Position numbers and translations under genes: made by a program | Assembly (NCBI GenBank): GCA_026998145.1 | Contig: JALTRC010000495.1 | Location: 1-8,553 of the forward strand | Length of the DNA: 8,553 bases | Direction of reading: 5' to 3' | Source: Gammaproteobacteria bacterium | Lineage (GTDB): Bacteria; Pseudomonadota; Gammaproteobacteria; SZUA-229 | The notes under the pieces: generated by a model | Told to the model about the DNA's origin: nothing | What the model saw: only the letters and a program-made list of their open reading frames with translations | Databases searched by the model: none | Shown: positions 1 to 6,921 of the stretch, piece after piece | Position numbering within the stretch: position 1 is the stretch's first letter | Layout: each line of letters opens with the position of its first letter

Positions 1-301
1 ATTTTTTTACATCTTCTGCTGTGGTTTTGGCATTAACCCGATAGGTAATAAAGCGATAGCTGGGTACTGAGTTGATACCTGCAATTAGCTGGTCAAACAT
101 ATGGCTGTACTGTTTGCTAACAGTGGGGTATAGCACGGCAATATTCTCGCTGTTACCCCCATGTTCTTCTGCCTGTGCAGGGTAGGCCAGAAGCAGGCTG
201 AAAAAGGTATACAGGAACAGCCTGTATAATGCTTTTAAAATTGTGCTGAAGTTCCCTGTCTTCTTGTTTATAAAGGAATTTTTTTTATTTTTATATGGCA
301 C
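1..301 (-). CDS. Secreted periplasmic-binding-protein-like protein (N-terminal part, runs off the left edge)
   Basis: An open frame reads leftward from an in-frame stop near 353-355 to the window edge. It has no ATG before the mature region, so I place the start at the GTG at 301-299. The Shine-Dalgarno there is weak and the start is uncertain. The product begins with a Lys-rich stretch, then a hydrophobic segment (LYRLFLYTFFSLLLAYP) and an Ala-Gln-Ala signal-peptidase site at about residues 47-49, followed by EEHGGNSENIAVLYPTVS. The mature start, with a beta-strand 'IAVLYP' followed by an amphipathic helix 'QYSHMFDQLIAGI', resembles the first beta-alpha unit of periplasmic binding proteins of the uncharacterised ABC-transporter or sensor-associated type. 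Only about 100 residues are visible, so ligand and partner are unknown. It is separated from cusA by 470 bp that include a MITE-like element, so it is unlikely to be part of the copper operon. Confidence 0.6.
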   Translation of the reverse strand, partial: MPYKNKKNSFINKKTGNFSTILKALYRLFLYTFFSLLLAYPAQAEEHGGNSENIAVLYPTVSKQYSHMFDQLIAGINSVPSYRFITYRVNAKTTAEDVKK

Positions 302-338
302 GGTTACAGGTATTGACTCTACTGTTGAGGGGGCTGAT

Positions 339-416
339 ATGAAGCATAATCTTTATAAAAATCCGTGCTTTAAAGATAGCATGTTTTTTCTGAAAAGTTA
401 TGGGGAGTCCGGGTAA
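339..416 (+). CDS. Marginal 25-aa small ORF with a good ribosome-binding site
   Basis: An ATG at 339 opens a 25-codon frame ending in TAA at 414-416 (MKHNLYKNPCFKDSMFFLKS, then YGESG). A GAGGGGG purine tract at 327-333 sits five nucleotides before the ATG, and a TTGACT hexamer lies at 313-318. The product is basic and contains one Cys, with no signal peptide and no family I recognise. It is divergent to the leftward secreted-protein gene. Chance could produce a frame this short; the Shine-Dalgarno is the only real support. Confidence 0.15.
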   Translation: MKHNLYKNPCFKDSMFFLKSYGESG

Positions 417-505
417 GCAGCCTGTTTTAATGGTATGGCCCATGTTGATAAGGCTTGTTATGAATGCTGGGTGAATAAAGGCTTGTAGCTGCGAAATGCT
501 TCCTG

Positions 506-533
506 ATTGACTAAAAAATGTTTTTTAATCAAT
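506..533. repeat. A/T-rich 13-bp inverted repeat (hairpin)
   Basis: ATTGACTAAAAAA at 506-518 faces TTTTTTAATCAAT at 521-533 across a TG loop, with 12 of 13 pairs matching. The one mismatch (C511/A528) would be a G-U wobble in a leftward transcript. It ends eight bases before the MITE-like element. It could act in transcript termination or stability for the cusA message, but the U-run lies inside the stem rather than after it, so I do not call it a terminator. Confidence 0.4.
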
Positions 534-540
534 GCATTAG

Positions 541-668
541 TTCCCCTCTTTAGCAAAGAGGGGCTGGGGGAGCTTTGAAGTTGTTTCAGTTAAAATACTG
601 ATTTATAGAAGATTCAAATCTGAAAGTTTTTAAATCCCCTTCATTCCCCCTTTGAAAAGGGGAGGTTT
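541..668. repeat. MITE-like palindromic element with hairpin termini
   Basis: Each end is itself a hairpin. On the left, CCCCTCTTT (543-551) pairs perfectly with AAAGAGGGG (555-563) over an AGC loop. On the right, CCCCTTT (647-653) pairs with AAAGGGG (656-662). The two ends are also related as imperfect terminal inverted repeats: 555-576 against the reverse complement of 632-653 matches at about 15 of 22 bases. The core of about 55 bp is AT-rich and non-coding. This G/C-block hairpin architecture with an AAAGGGG-type motif is familiar from dispersed, transposase-less repeats in proteobacterial intergenic regions. No transposase is encoded here and I could not identify a target-site duplication. 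Outer limits are approximate. Confidence 0.6.
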
Positions 669-716
669 AAAATAATTTACTGGTATTGGGGCAGAGGATG
701 TTGTGCCGAGTCCTGT

Positions 717-740
717 TACCTCTGTGTACCTCTGCACCCC
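717..740. repeat. Short 10-bp-period tandem repeat (TACCTCTG x2)
   Basis: TACCTCTG occurs at 717-724 and again at 727-734, followed by a degenerate third unit in ACCCCCTGTGG. It lies just beyond the cusA stop codon. The form resembles degenerate 'cctctgtg' tandem stretches seen in intergenic DNA of various bacteria, but two copies are not enough to assign a class. Confidence 0.3.
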
Positions 741-772
741 CTGTGGCTGAGCCTTTATTCTTTAATTTCTCA

Positions 773-3700
773 CTATAAAGCTTTATATCGACCCCGATAA
801 TACAGAACATAAAGCACAGGAATTAAAAACATGGACACCAGCGGCGCGCTAATCATGCCACCGATCAATGGCGCCGCAATGGGAATCATCAGCTCGGTGC
901 CTGTGCCCTGCTGAATTAAAATAGGTAACAGGCCGCCAATAATAACGGCAACAGTCATGGCTTTGGGACGAACCCTCTGTACGGCGCCCTGTAATACAGC
1001 CGCTTTAAATTCCTGCTGGTTTTGGGGCTGTGCCTGTTTAACCGATTGCCTGATATACACCAGCATAATAATGCCAAATTCTGCGGCCAGGCCGGCCAGG
1101 GCAATAAAACCGATGGCAACCGCCACGGAAAACTGAATGCCCATCAGGTAAATCAGCCAGAAGCCGCCAATCAGGGCAAAGGGTACAGACAGCATAATAA
1201 TGGCTGGCTCCACCATGTTTCTGAAACTTAAATAAAGCAGTACCAGAATAATAATGAGCGTTTGGGGAATAATGCTCATCAGTTTTTCGCTGGCTCGTTG
1301 TAAATAAACATATTGACCGGCCCATTGCAGGCTGTAGTTGGCAGGCAGTTTGATTTCATTTTTAAATATTGCATTGGCCTGCTGAATAAAGGAGGCCAGC
1401 TGGCTTTGCGGCAGGTCAATATAAATCCAGTTGCTTAACAGGCCGTTTTCGCTTTTGATTAAGGCGGGGCCATCGGTTATTTTTATCTGCGCCAGTTCAC
1501 TCAAAGCCAGGTGCTCTCCCCGGGCAGTGACTACCGGCAGGTCTTTTAATTTATCCACCGAGTTTCTTAATTCCTGTGGATAGCGCAGGTTAATGGAATA
1601 GCGTTCGCGGCCTTCAACTGTCTGGCTTAAATTCATGCCACCCACGGCGGTGGATAATACATCCTGTACATCTTTTAAATTAAACCAGTGTTGCCCCGCA
1701 TTAAAACGATCCACCACAACATCGATATAACGCCCGCTTTCCACTCGCTCGGCTATGACCGAATGCTGGCCGGGCAGTTTGCGCAGACGGGCTTCGATTT
1801 GCGTAGAAAGTGTTTCCAGGGTTTTTAAGTCCGGGCCGGATATGCGTAAGCCCAGTGGTGTTTTAACGCCGGTGGACAGCATATCGATACGGGCGCTAAT
1901 GGGCATTAACCAGGCGTTCACTAAACCGGGTACCTGTACTCGCTGGTCCAGTTCCTGTTTTATTTTTTCTATGGTCATGCCCTTGCGCCATTCATCTTTG
2001 GGTTTGAGCTGAATGGTGGTTTCCAGCATGGTTAAAGGCGCCGGGTCGGTAGCGGTATCTGCGCGGCCAGCTTTACCAAATACCCGCAAGACTTCCGGCT
2101 GGGTTTTAATTAAACGGTCGGTTTGTTGCAATAGCTCCCTTGCCTTGGCAACGGAAATACCGGGGAAGGTGGTTGGCATATACAGCAGGTCACCTTCATT
2201 GAGTTCTGGCATAAACTCATAGCCGGTTTTTGCATAGGGCCATAAAGCCGTGCCTAACAGAACAAGCATTAATAAAATACTTTTCAGGGGATGCTGTAAT
2301 GCGGACTGAATCAGCGGATTATATATACCAATTAAAAAACGGTTAATGGCGCTGTCTTTTTCCGCTTTAATGTGGCCTTTTACCAGAATCACCATCAGGG
2401 CCGGCACCAGGGTAATAGAGAGGCCGGCAGCAGCTGCCATGGCATAGGTTTTGGTAAAGGCCAGGGGAGAAAACAATCGGCCTTCCTGTGCCTGCAGGGC
2501 AAAGACAGGAATAAAACTTAAGGTGATAATCAATAATGAAAAGAACAGGGGCGGGCCGACTTCTATCATGGCCTGCTGTATGGCTACTATGCGACTGCTT
2601 TGTTGCAAGGGATTTTTTTCCGCATGTTTATGGACATTTTCAATCATCACAATGGCCGCATCTACCATGGCGCCAATGGCAATGGCGATACCGCCCAGCG
2701 ACATGATATTGGCATTAATGCCCTGCCAGCGCATAACAATAAAGGCGGCCAGAATACCCAGCGGCAGGCTCAGTGCAATAATCAATGAAGAGCGCAGATT
2801 GCCCAGAAAAATAAAGCACACCAGAACCACCATGAGCATTTCTTCCAGCAAGCGGTTCTGTAAATTATTGACGGATGATTTGATTAGACCGGAGCGGTCA
2901 TAGGTTTCAACAATTTCAACCCCATCGGGCAGGCTTTTTTTGAGTTCTTCTAATCGCTGTTTGACCGCATCGATGGTGGTCAGGGCATTTTCCTGCCAGC
3001 GCATTACTACAATGCCGCCCACCACTTCACCTTCTCCATTTAATTCAGCCAGCCCCCGGCGAGGTTCCGGGCCTTCCCGTACCTCGGCCACATCCCGAAT
3101 AAAGATTGAGGTGCCGGCGGTGCTTAAACCAATGGGGCCTACATTGAGTAATTCTTCCCGGCTGTTGATATAACCGTGTACGCGGATCATATATTCCGCT
3201 TCGGACATTTCGATCACCGAAGCACTGCTTTCCCCGTTACCATTGCGAATCGCCTTAATCACATTTTCCAGCGGCAGCAGGTTATAACGTAGCTGGTTGG
3301 GATCAACAATCACCTGATACTGTTTGACCATGCCGCCAATGGTGGCCACTTCTGCAACTCCCGGCAGGGTTTGTAATTCATATTTTAAAAACCAGTCCTG
3401 CAATGTGCGCAGCTCGGCCAGATCATGCCGGCCGCTGCGATCCACCAGTGCATATTCATACACCCAGCCAACGCCACTGGCATCCGGGCCAAGATTGGGT
3501 TTAACCCCTTCCGGTAATTGTTTTTCTGCCTGATTTAAGTATTCCAGCACCCGGGATCTTGCCCAGTAAGGGTCGGTGTTGTCATCGAATAATACATACA
3601 CATAAGAATCCCCAAAAAAGGAATAGCCGCGTACGGTGGTGGCGCCGGGCACGCCCGATAGCACACTGGTTAAAGGATAGGTAACCTGATCTTCCACCAC

Positions 3701-3877
3701 CTGAGGGGATTGTCCCGGATAGCTGGCCTTAACAATCACCTGCACATCCGATAAATCGGGTACCGCATCCAGTGGAATTTCCCGCAGGGCATTAATTCCC
3801 CAGAAAGCCAGTAACAGGCTGAGTAAAAAAATCAGCGGACGGTTGCCGATGGACCAGCGAATTATATTTGCAATCAT
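773..3877 (-). CDS. cusA: CusA: Cu(I)/Ag(I) efflux RND transporter, inner-membrane pump
   Basis: This 1034-aa protein is full length for the heavy-metal-efflux RND family and is predicted to form the proton-driven trimeric inner-membrane pump that exports Cu(I)/Ag(I) with CusB. Order: TM1 (about 13-30), first periplasmic porter loop, TM2-TM7 (about 343-500), second periplasmic loop, TM8-TM12 (about 867-1028). The TM4 motif GAMVDAAIVMIEN (402-414) with D406 is the CusA form rather than the CzcA form. E933 and K972 match other expected proton-relay positions. The three-methionine copper site is complete: M567 (LLYMPTT), M617 (PLTMLET) and M666 (RIDMLSTG), equivalent to E. coli M573/M623/M672. 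Further Met residues (M392, M404, M411, M480, M1008) fit the known methionine relay. The ATG has a good AGGTGA site and starts eight bases after the cusB stop, so the two are co-transcribed and probably translationally coupled. The stop is TAG. I see no truncation or frameshift. Confidence 0.96.
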   Translation of the reverse strand: MIANIIRWSIGNRPLIFLLSLLLAFWGINALREIPLDAVPDLSDVQVIVKASYPGQSPQVVEDQVTYPLTSVLSGVPGATTVRGYSFFGDSYVYVLFDDNTDPYWARSRVLEYLNQAEKQLPEGVKPNLGPDASGVGWVYEYALVDRSGRHDLAELRTLQDWFLKYELQTLPGVAEVATIGGMVKQYQVIVDPNQLRYNLLPLENVIKAIRNGNGESSASVIEMSEAEYMIRVHGYINSREELLNVGPIGLSTAGTSIFIRDVAEVREGPEPRRGLAELNGEGEVVGGIVVMRWQENALTTIDAVKQRLEELKKSLPDGVEIVETYDRSGLIKSSVNNLQNRLLEEMLMVVLVCFIFLGNLRSSLIIALSLPLGILAAFIVMRWQGINANIMSLGGIAIAIGAMVDAAIVMIENVHKHAEKNPLQQSSRIVAIQQAMIEVGPPLFFSLLIITLSFIPVFALQAQEGRLFSPLAFTKTYAMAAAAGLSITLVPALMVILVKGHIKAEKDSAINRFLIGIYNPLIQSALQHPLKSILLMLVLLGTALWPYAKTGYEFMPELNEGDLLYMPTTFPGISVAKARELLQQTDRLIKTQPEVLRVFGKAGRADTATDPAPLTMLETTIQLKPKDEWRKGMTIEKIKQELDQRVQVPGLVNAWLMPISARIDMLSTGVKTPLGLRISGPDLKTLETLSTQIEARLRKLPGQHSVIAERVESGRYIDVVVDRFNAGQHWFNLKDVQDVLSTAVGGMNLSQTVEGRERYSINLRYPQELRNSVDKLKDLPVVTARGEHLALSELAQIKITDGPALIKSENGLLSNWIYIDLPQSQLASFIQQANAIFKNEIKLPANYSLQWAGQYVYLQRASEKLMSIIPQTLIIILVLLYLSFRNMVEPAIIMLSVPFALIGGFWLIYLMGIQFSVAVAIGFIALAGLAAEFGIIMLVYIRQSVKQAQPQNQQEFKAAVLQGAVQRVRPKAMTVAVIIGGLLPILIQQGTGTELMIPIAAPLIGGMISAPLVSMFLIPVLYVLYYRGRYKAL

Positions 3878-3881
3878 CGCT

Positions 3882-3887
3882 TCACCT
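3882..3887 (-). promoter_or_regulatory. cusA ribosome-binding site overlapping the cusB stop
   Basis: Read on the minus strand, AGGTGA lies four bases before the cusA ATG and shares two bases with the TAG stop of cusB (3886-3888). This supports the chosen cusA start and suggests translational coupling, which would keep adaptor and pump levels linked. Confidence 0.75.
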
Positions 3888-5112
3888 ATTTATCCGCTGT
3901 ATCATCTGTGCGGCTTTTCATGCGTTCCAGCTCGCTTAATAAATTGCTTTCGGAATCCAGTAAAAACTGACCGCTGGCTACGACTTTCTGACCTTCCTCA
4001 AGGCCGGATTTTATTTCCACATATTCATCATCAGTCAGGCCAATAATCACCCGCTGGGGATGAAAGTGGCCTTCATTATCCAGCACAATGACACGGTTTT
4101 CGATGCCGGTGCGAATCACTGCATCATAGGGAACCGTCAGCACATTTTTATGTGGATTGGATAAAACGGTAATACTGGTTTGCATGCCGGAATGCAGTTC
4201 TATGCCCGGTTGCAGTTTAAAGCCGATACGGCTTTTTAAGGTACGTGAACGGCTGGACACAATATCATCAACGCTTTGTACCACGCCGGTCCATTCAACA
4301 TCTGGCACACTGCGCATATGCATCAATGCCGGCTGCCCCGGTTTAAGCCACTGCCATTGACCTTCAAACATTTCCGCATAGGTGATAATGGGATAGAGCG
4401 GGGCGATTTCAAGCAGTAGGTCGCCACGTTTTACCTGCTGTTGTTTTTTTACATTCAGTGAAATGAGCTGGCCGTTTTTCTGGGCGCGAATAATAATATT
4501 GGGGATTTTCTTTTTCGTGGTTTTTAGTGTCTGTATCTCGGCCAGATTCATGCCGCTTTGTTTAAGCAGGCCGGTGAGTTGACGAATCTCTTTTAAATTT
4601 CTCTGTTGCAATGCTTTCAGGAATTGTTCCTGCATGGCCAGCCAGGTGGGAGAGTGTAGAACCAGCAGAGCTTCGCCTTTTTTAATTTCGGCATTATTTT
4701 TTTCAGGGCCGATTTTTATAACCGTGGCATCAACGGGTGCGGTAATTTTTTGTGTGCCCAGTTGCTCCAGCTGTTTAATATAGCCATAGGAATGAATAGG
4801 GCGGTAGATGGTGCGGCGTTTAACAATGGCTGTTTTGATGCCCAGATTATTCTGCATAATCGGGCTGATGCTCACTTCCCCTTTGGGAGCTGTTTCTTTC
4901 GATGCCTTTGCGATAACCAGATCCATGCCGCAAACAGGACAGCTGCCTTTATGGTCACTGTGTATATGTGGGTGCATGGGACAGGTATAGGTTTGCGACT
5001 GTTCACTGGCATTGTTTTCAGCCGGGCTATAGTTTTGCAAGATGCCGGGAAGATAAATACCCGCCATAAAACCGACAATGAGCAATAGAATCAGTGGCAA
5101 TATTTTTTTCAT
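3886..5112 (-). CDS. cusB: CusB: periplasmic adaptor (membrane fusion protein) with N-terminal heavy-metal-binding domain
   Basis: This 408-aa protein is the adaptor that should link CusA to an outer-membrane channel and hand over Cu(I)/Ag(I). An N-terminal hydrophobic segment (residues 4-25) is a signal sequence or anchor. Residues 42-65 form a heavy-metal-binding domain with CPMHP (44-48) and CPVCGM (58-63), giving Cys, Met and His ligands. Next come the barrel-sandwich (lipoyl-like) halves around 120-155 and 205-235, a short helical hairpin between them (about 157-200), the beta-barrel (about 240-315) and the membrane-proximal domain (about 325-390), ending in the family-typical LLDSESNLLSELERM. 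The ATG has no strong Shine-Dalgarno; the upstream stretch is AT-rich. It is the first gene of the cusBA unit, behind the terminator of the oxidase gene. No cusC or cusF is present nearby, so the outer-membrane partner must be encoded elsewhere. The short coiled hairpin is typical of the CusB group. Confidence 0.93.
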   Translation of the reverse strand: MKKILPLILLLIVGFMAGIYLPGILQNYSPAENNASEQSQTYTCPMHPHIHSDHKGSCPVCGMDLVIAKASKETAPKGEVSISPIMQNNLGIKTAIVKRRTIYRPIHSYGYIKQLEQLGTQKITAPVDATVIKIGPEKNNAEIKKGEALLVLHSPTWLAMQEQFLKALQQRNLKEIRQLTGLLKQSGMNLAEIQTLKTTKKKIPNIIIRAQKNGQLISLNVKKQQQVKRGDLLLEIAPLYPIITYAEMFEGQWQWLKPGQPALMHMRSVPDVEWTGVVQSVDDIVSSRSRTLKSRIGFKLQPGIELHSGMQTSITVLSNPHKNVLTVPYDAVIRTGIENRVIVLDNEGHFHPQRVIIGLTDDEYVEIKSGLEEGQKVVASGQFLLDSESNLLSELERMKSRTDDTADK

Positions 5113-5210
5113 AATTTCTGCTTTATATTTTATTAGCGTTAATTAATAAATATTATTCCGAGTATTCAAATAATATTTATTAATTATTAGATGCGCCTTA
5201 GCACAATAAT
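5113..5210 (-). promoter_or_regulatory. Probable cusBA promoter region with a perfect AT-only 18-bp inverted repeat
   Basis: After the oxidase terminator about 100 bp remain before the cusB ATG. They contain a perfect inverted repeat: an 18-bp arm at 5140-5157 (TAATTAATAAATATTATT) and its exact complement at 5169-5186, separated by 11 bases. The arms contain only A and T. In a leftward transcript this would be a hairpin whose base lies 27 bases before the cusB ATG; as DNA it could be an operator. A TATAAA-like hexamer lies between the repeat and cusB, but no convincing -35 partner is seen. It does not resemble the E. coli CusR box (AAAATGACAA-type). Promoter function is inferred from position. 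Confidence 0.45.
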
Positions 5211-5244
5211 AAAAGGGATCAGACTATACAAGCTCTGATCCCTT
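5211..5244 (-). terminator. Rho-independent terminator of the multicopper oxidase gene
   Basis: On the minus strand, a perfect 11-bp stem AAGGGATCAGA / TCTGATCCCTT (5234-5244 and 5213-5223) with a 10-base loop is followed by TTTTATTATT. It begins 27 bases after the oxidase stop codon. The GC content of the stem is moderate and the T-run is interrupted, so some read-through into cusBA is possible. Confidence 0.8.
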
Positions 5245-5271
5245 AGATACATCTTTAGCTAATCTTATCGA

Positions 5272-6744
5272 TTATGGCTGAACTTCAAAGTTTGCCATCA
5301 TGGCAAAGTCTTCGTGTTCAAGGTTATGGCAATGGAATACATACAGTCCTGTATAATCATCAAAGCGGCCAATGACCCGCACGGTTGACATGGGACGCAC
5401 CACAAATACATCGCGCTCACCCATATACTCCTCTCCCGGAGGCTGTCCATTAACATCCAGCACCTGCCACATAATATCGTGGATATGTACCGGGTGATTC
5501 ATCATGGAACGGTTGGTGAGTTCCCAGATTTCTGTGGTACCCAGCTTGGGGTTCACATCAATACGCTGAGAATCATAAGGCTGGCCATTAATCACCCAGT
5601 TACCACGACTCATGCTGAATGTGAAGCGACGGGTAACGACTGCATCAGATTCCTGCAGTGGTACCACATCAGTGCTTAGTACAGCCGGCACGTCACTGGT
5701 ATCTGTTTCACTGCGTACCACATCAAAACGCATGATTTCAGCTGTGCTGCCAGAACCATCCAGGTTTTGCAGTACCACACTCTGGCCTACTGGTACCTGA
5801 GAGAAATCGATAATAATGTCAGAGCGGTAAGCCGGTGACATAAAGATCGTATCAACATTAACCGGTGATGGTAGTAAACCACCATCAGTACCAATCTGTG
5901 TCATCTGCTGGCCATTGCTTAATGCCAGAATATATTCACGGCGGTTAGAGCCGTTTAGAATACGGAAACGGTATTTGGTATTGGAGACTTCCAGGTATGG
6001 CTGAGGTGCGCCATTTACAATCAGCGTGTCACCCAGTTCACCGGAACGGTTACCTGTATAGGCAAAAGAACCGTCTGCATTAAAGGAGCGATCCTGAATA
6101 ACAAAAGCCACTTCTTTGTCACCGCTGGGCAGATTCAGGCTTTTTTCTGCATCGTCAGTGATAATATAAAAACCGGCCAGACCCTTGTATACGTGAGGCG
6201 CAGTTAGATATTCCGCGTGATCGTGATACCACAGGGTAGTGGCGCGCTGAATATTGGAATAGGTGTAGTCTTTAAAGTTGTTTGGCTCAACAAAATCAAC
6301 CGGGTGACCATCACTGGCTGCTTCAATATGACCGCCGTGTAAGTGAGTGGTGATATGCTCAGGTAATGCATTGTACTGGCGAACTTTTACCTCACGGCCA
6401 CGTTGCGCAACAATGGTTGGGCCGGGAGTAATGCCGTTATAGCCCCAGATGCGGGTGGTAGTGCCGGGGATGATTTCCACATCCGCTTCCATCTGTGTTA
6501 TTTCATAATAATCTGTGGTGGCATCCTGGCTAACAGGTTGAAGAACCGGCGGAATGGGTAGTGGAACCTGGAAAGGGGTAACCGATGCGGTGCCGCCGCC
6601 GGTGCTGCCACCGCCACCAAAACCACCGCCTCCCATGCCACCCATGGCGCCTGCGGATACTGGAATGGCCATGGCAGAACCCGCTGCCATGGATTTAAGG
6701 AATTTACGCCGTTTTTCTATGCTATCTTTATTTTCTTTGCTCAT
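5272..6744 (-). CDS. Tat-exported multicopper oxidase (CotA/bilirubin-oxidase-like, probable cuprous oxidase)
   Basis: This 490-aa three-cupredoxin-domain oxidase is predicted to oxidise Cu(I), and possibly phenolic substrates, in the periplasm, reducing O2 to water. A twin-arginine signal, KRRKFLK (11-17), is followed by a hydrophobic stretch and a probable Ala cleavage site near residue 33. All four copper motifs are intact: HLHGGH (134-139), WYHDH (172-176), HPVHIH (417-422) and HCHNLEHEDFAM (471-482). These give type-1 ligands H417, C472, H477 and axial M482, with eight His for the trinuclear centre. It lacks the long Met-rich insert of E. coli CueO. Instead a Gly/Met-rich linker occupies residues 32-51, then a Pro-rich segment at 57-69. 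The HLHGG..SDGHP and LWYHDH...GLAGFYII patterns are closest to the CotA/bilirubin-oxidase branch. AGAGG eight bases before the ATG supports the start. A terminator follows, then cusBA on the same strand; this context supports a copper-resistance role (inference). The substrate is not proven by sequence. Confidence 0.92.
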   Translation of the reverse strand: MSKENKDSIEKRRKFLKSMAAGSAMAIPVSAGAMGGMGGGGFGGGGSTGGGTASVTPFQVPLPIPPVLQPVSQDATTDYYEITQMEADVEIIPGTTTRIWGYNGITPGPTIVAQRGREVKVRQYNALPEHITTHLHGGHIEAASDGHPVDFVEPNNFKDYTYSNIQRATTLWYHDHAEYLTAPHVYKGLAGFYIITDDAEKSLNLPSGDKEVAFVIQDRSFNADGSFAYTGNRSGELGDTLIVNGAPQPYLEVSNTKYRFRILNGSNRREYILALSNGQQMTQIGTDGGLLPSPVNVDTIFMSPAYRSDIIIDFSQVPVGQSVVLQNLDGSGSTAEIMRFDVVRSETDTSDVPAVLSTDVVPLQESDAVVTRRFTFSMSRGNWVINGQPYDSQRIDVNPKLGTTEIWELTNRSMMNHPVHIHDIMWQVLDVNGQPPGEEYMGERDVFVVRPMSTVRVIGRFDDYTGLYVFHCHNLEHEDFAMMANFEVQP

Positions 6745-6808
6745 CTCTGTGACCTCTATGGCGGTGTGTAAAAAAATAAACCATCCCCCATGTTTGGCAG
6801 AGTTTGTT

Positions 6809-6839
6809 ACTTAAATGAGCGGAACCGCATTATTTAAGT
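6809..6839. promoter_or_regulatory. 31-bp imperfect palindrome in the oxidase leader
   Basis: Outer arms ACTTAAAT (6809-6816) and ATTTAAGT (6832-6839) match exactly. Inside, GCGG (6819-6822) pairs with CCGC (6825-6828) across a two-base centre, leaving a small asymmetric internal loop. It lies 65-95 bases before the oxidase ATG, so depending on the transcript start it is either a leader hairpin or an operator. No T-run follows in either direction, so it is not a standard terminator. Confidence 0.45.
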
Positions 6840-6870
6840 GATTAACTGACGGTGCTTCCCAGGGGGGGAG

Positions 6871-6884
6871 ACAGGTTTACCTGT
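6871..6884. promoter_or_regulatory. Short palindrome ACAGGT-TT-ACCTGT
   Basis: Two perfect 6-bp arms flank TT directly beside a run of seven G (6862-6868). This size of dyad fits a dimeric repressor or MerR-type site, but it does not match the ACCTTCC/GGAAGGT pattern of CueR sites. Its position, about 130 bp before the oxidase start, makes an operator role plausible but unproven. Confidence 0.3.
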
Positions 6885-6890
6885 TGTGCG

Positions 6891-6915
6891 CCCTAATAAT
6901 ATTAGGGTATATACC
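6891..6915. promoter_or_regulatory. Two overlapping palindromes: CCCTAATA-A-TATTAGGG and GGTATATACC
   Basis: CCCTAATA (6891-6898) and TATTAGGG (6900-6907) are perfect 8-bp arms around one base. GGTATATACC (6906-6915) is a second perfect palindrome sharing GG with the first. The TATATA core could also supply a -10-like element in either direction. The regulator is unknown. Confidence 0.35.
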
Positions 6916-6921
6916 TATATG

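Larger units (their letters stand above)
302..772. other. Intergenic region without a convincing gene, rich in repeats
   Basis: This 471-bp stretch lies between the end of cusA and the start of the leftward secreted-protein gene. It holds a 13-bp A/T hairpin (506-533), a MITE-like element (about 541-668), a TACCTCTG tandem repeat (717-734) and one marginal 25-codon reading frame (339-416). I see no RNA gene and no clear rho-independent terminator with a U-run behind cusA. Confidence 0.7.

Noticed and set aside
543..563. Perfect 9-bp stem CCCCTCTTT/AAAGAGGGG as a rho-independent terminator
   Set aside because: No T-run follows on either strand, and the hairpin is better explained as one end of the MITE-like element.
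1038..1325. Minus-strand 95-codon frame inside cusA and the plus-strand frames between 1022 and 5800
   Set aside because: They overlap cusA, cusB or the oxidase in other frames, have no coherent domains or ribosome-binding sites, and the overlapped genes are unambiguous.
773..3877. Assignment of the pump as CzcA (Zn/Co/Cd efflux)
   Set aside because: The TM4 motif GAMVDAA and the complete three-Met site (M567, M617, M666) are those of monovalent Cu/Ag pumps.
5140..5186. AT-only inverted repeat as a second terminator
   Set aside because: A stem of only A-T pairs is too weak for intrinsic termination, and a good terminator is already present at 5211-5244.
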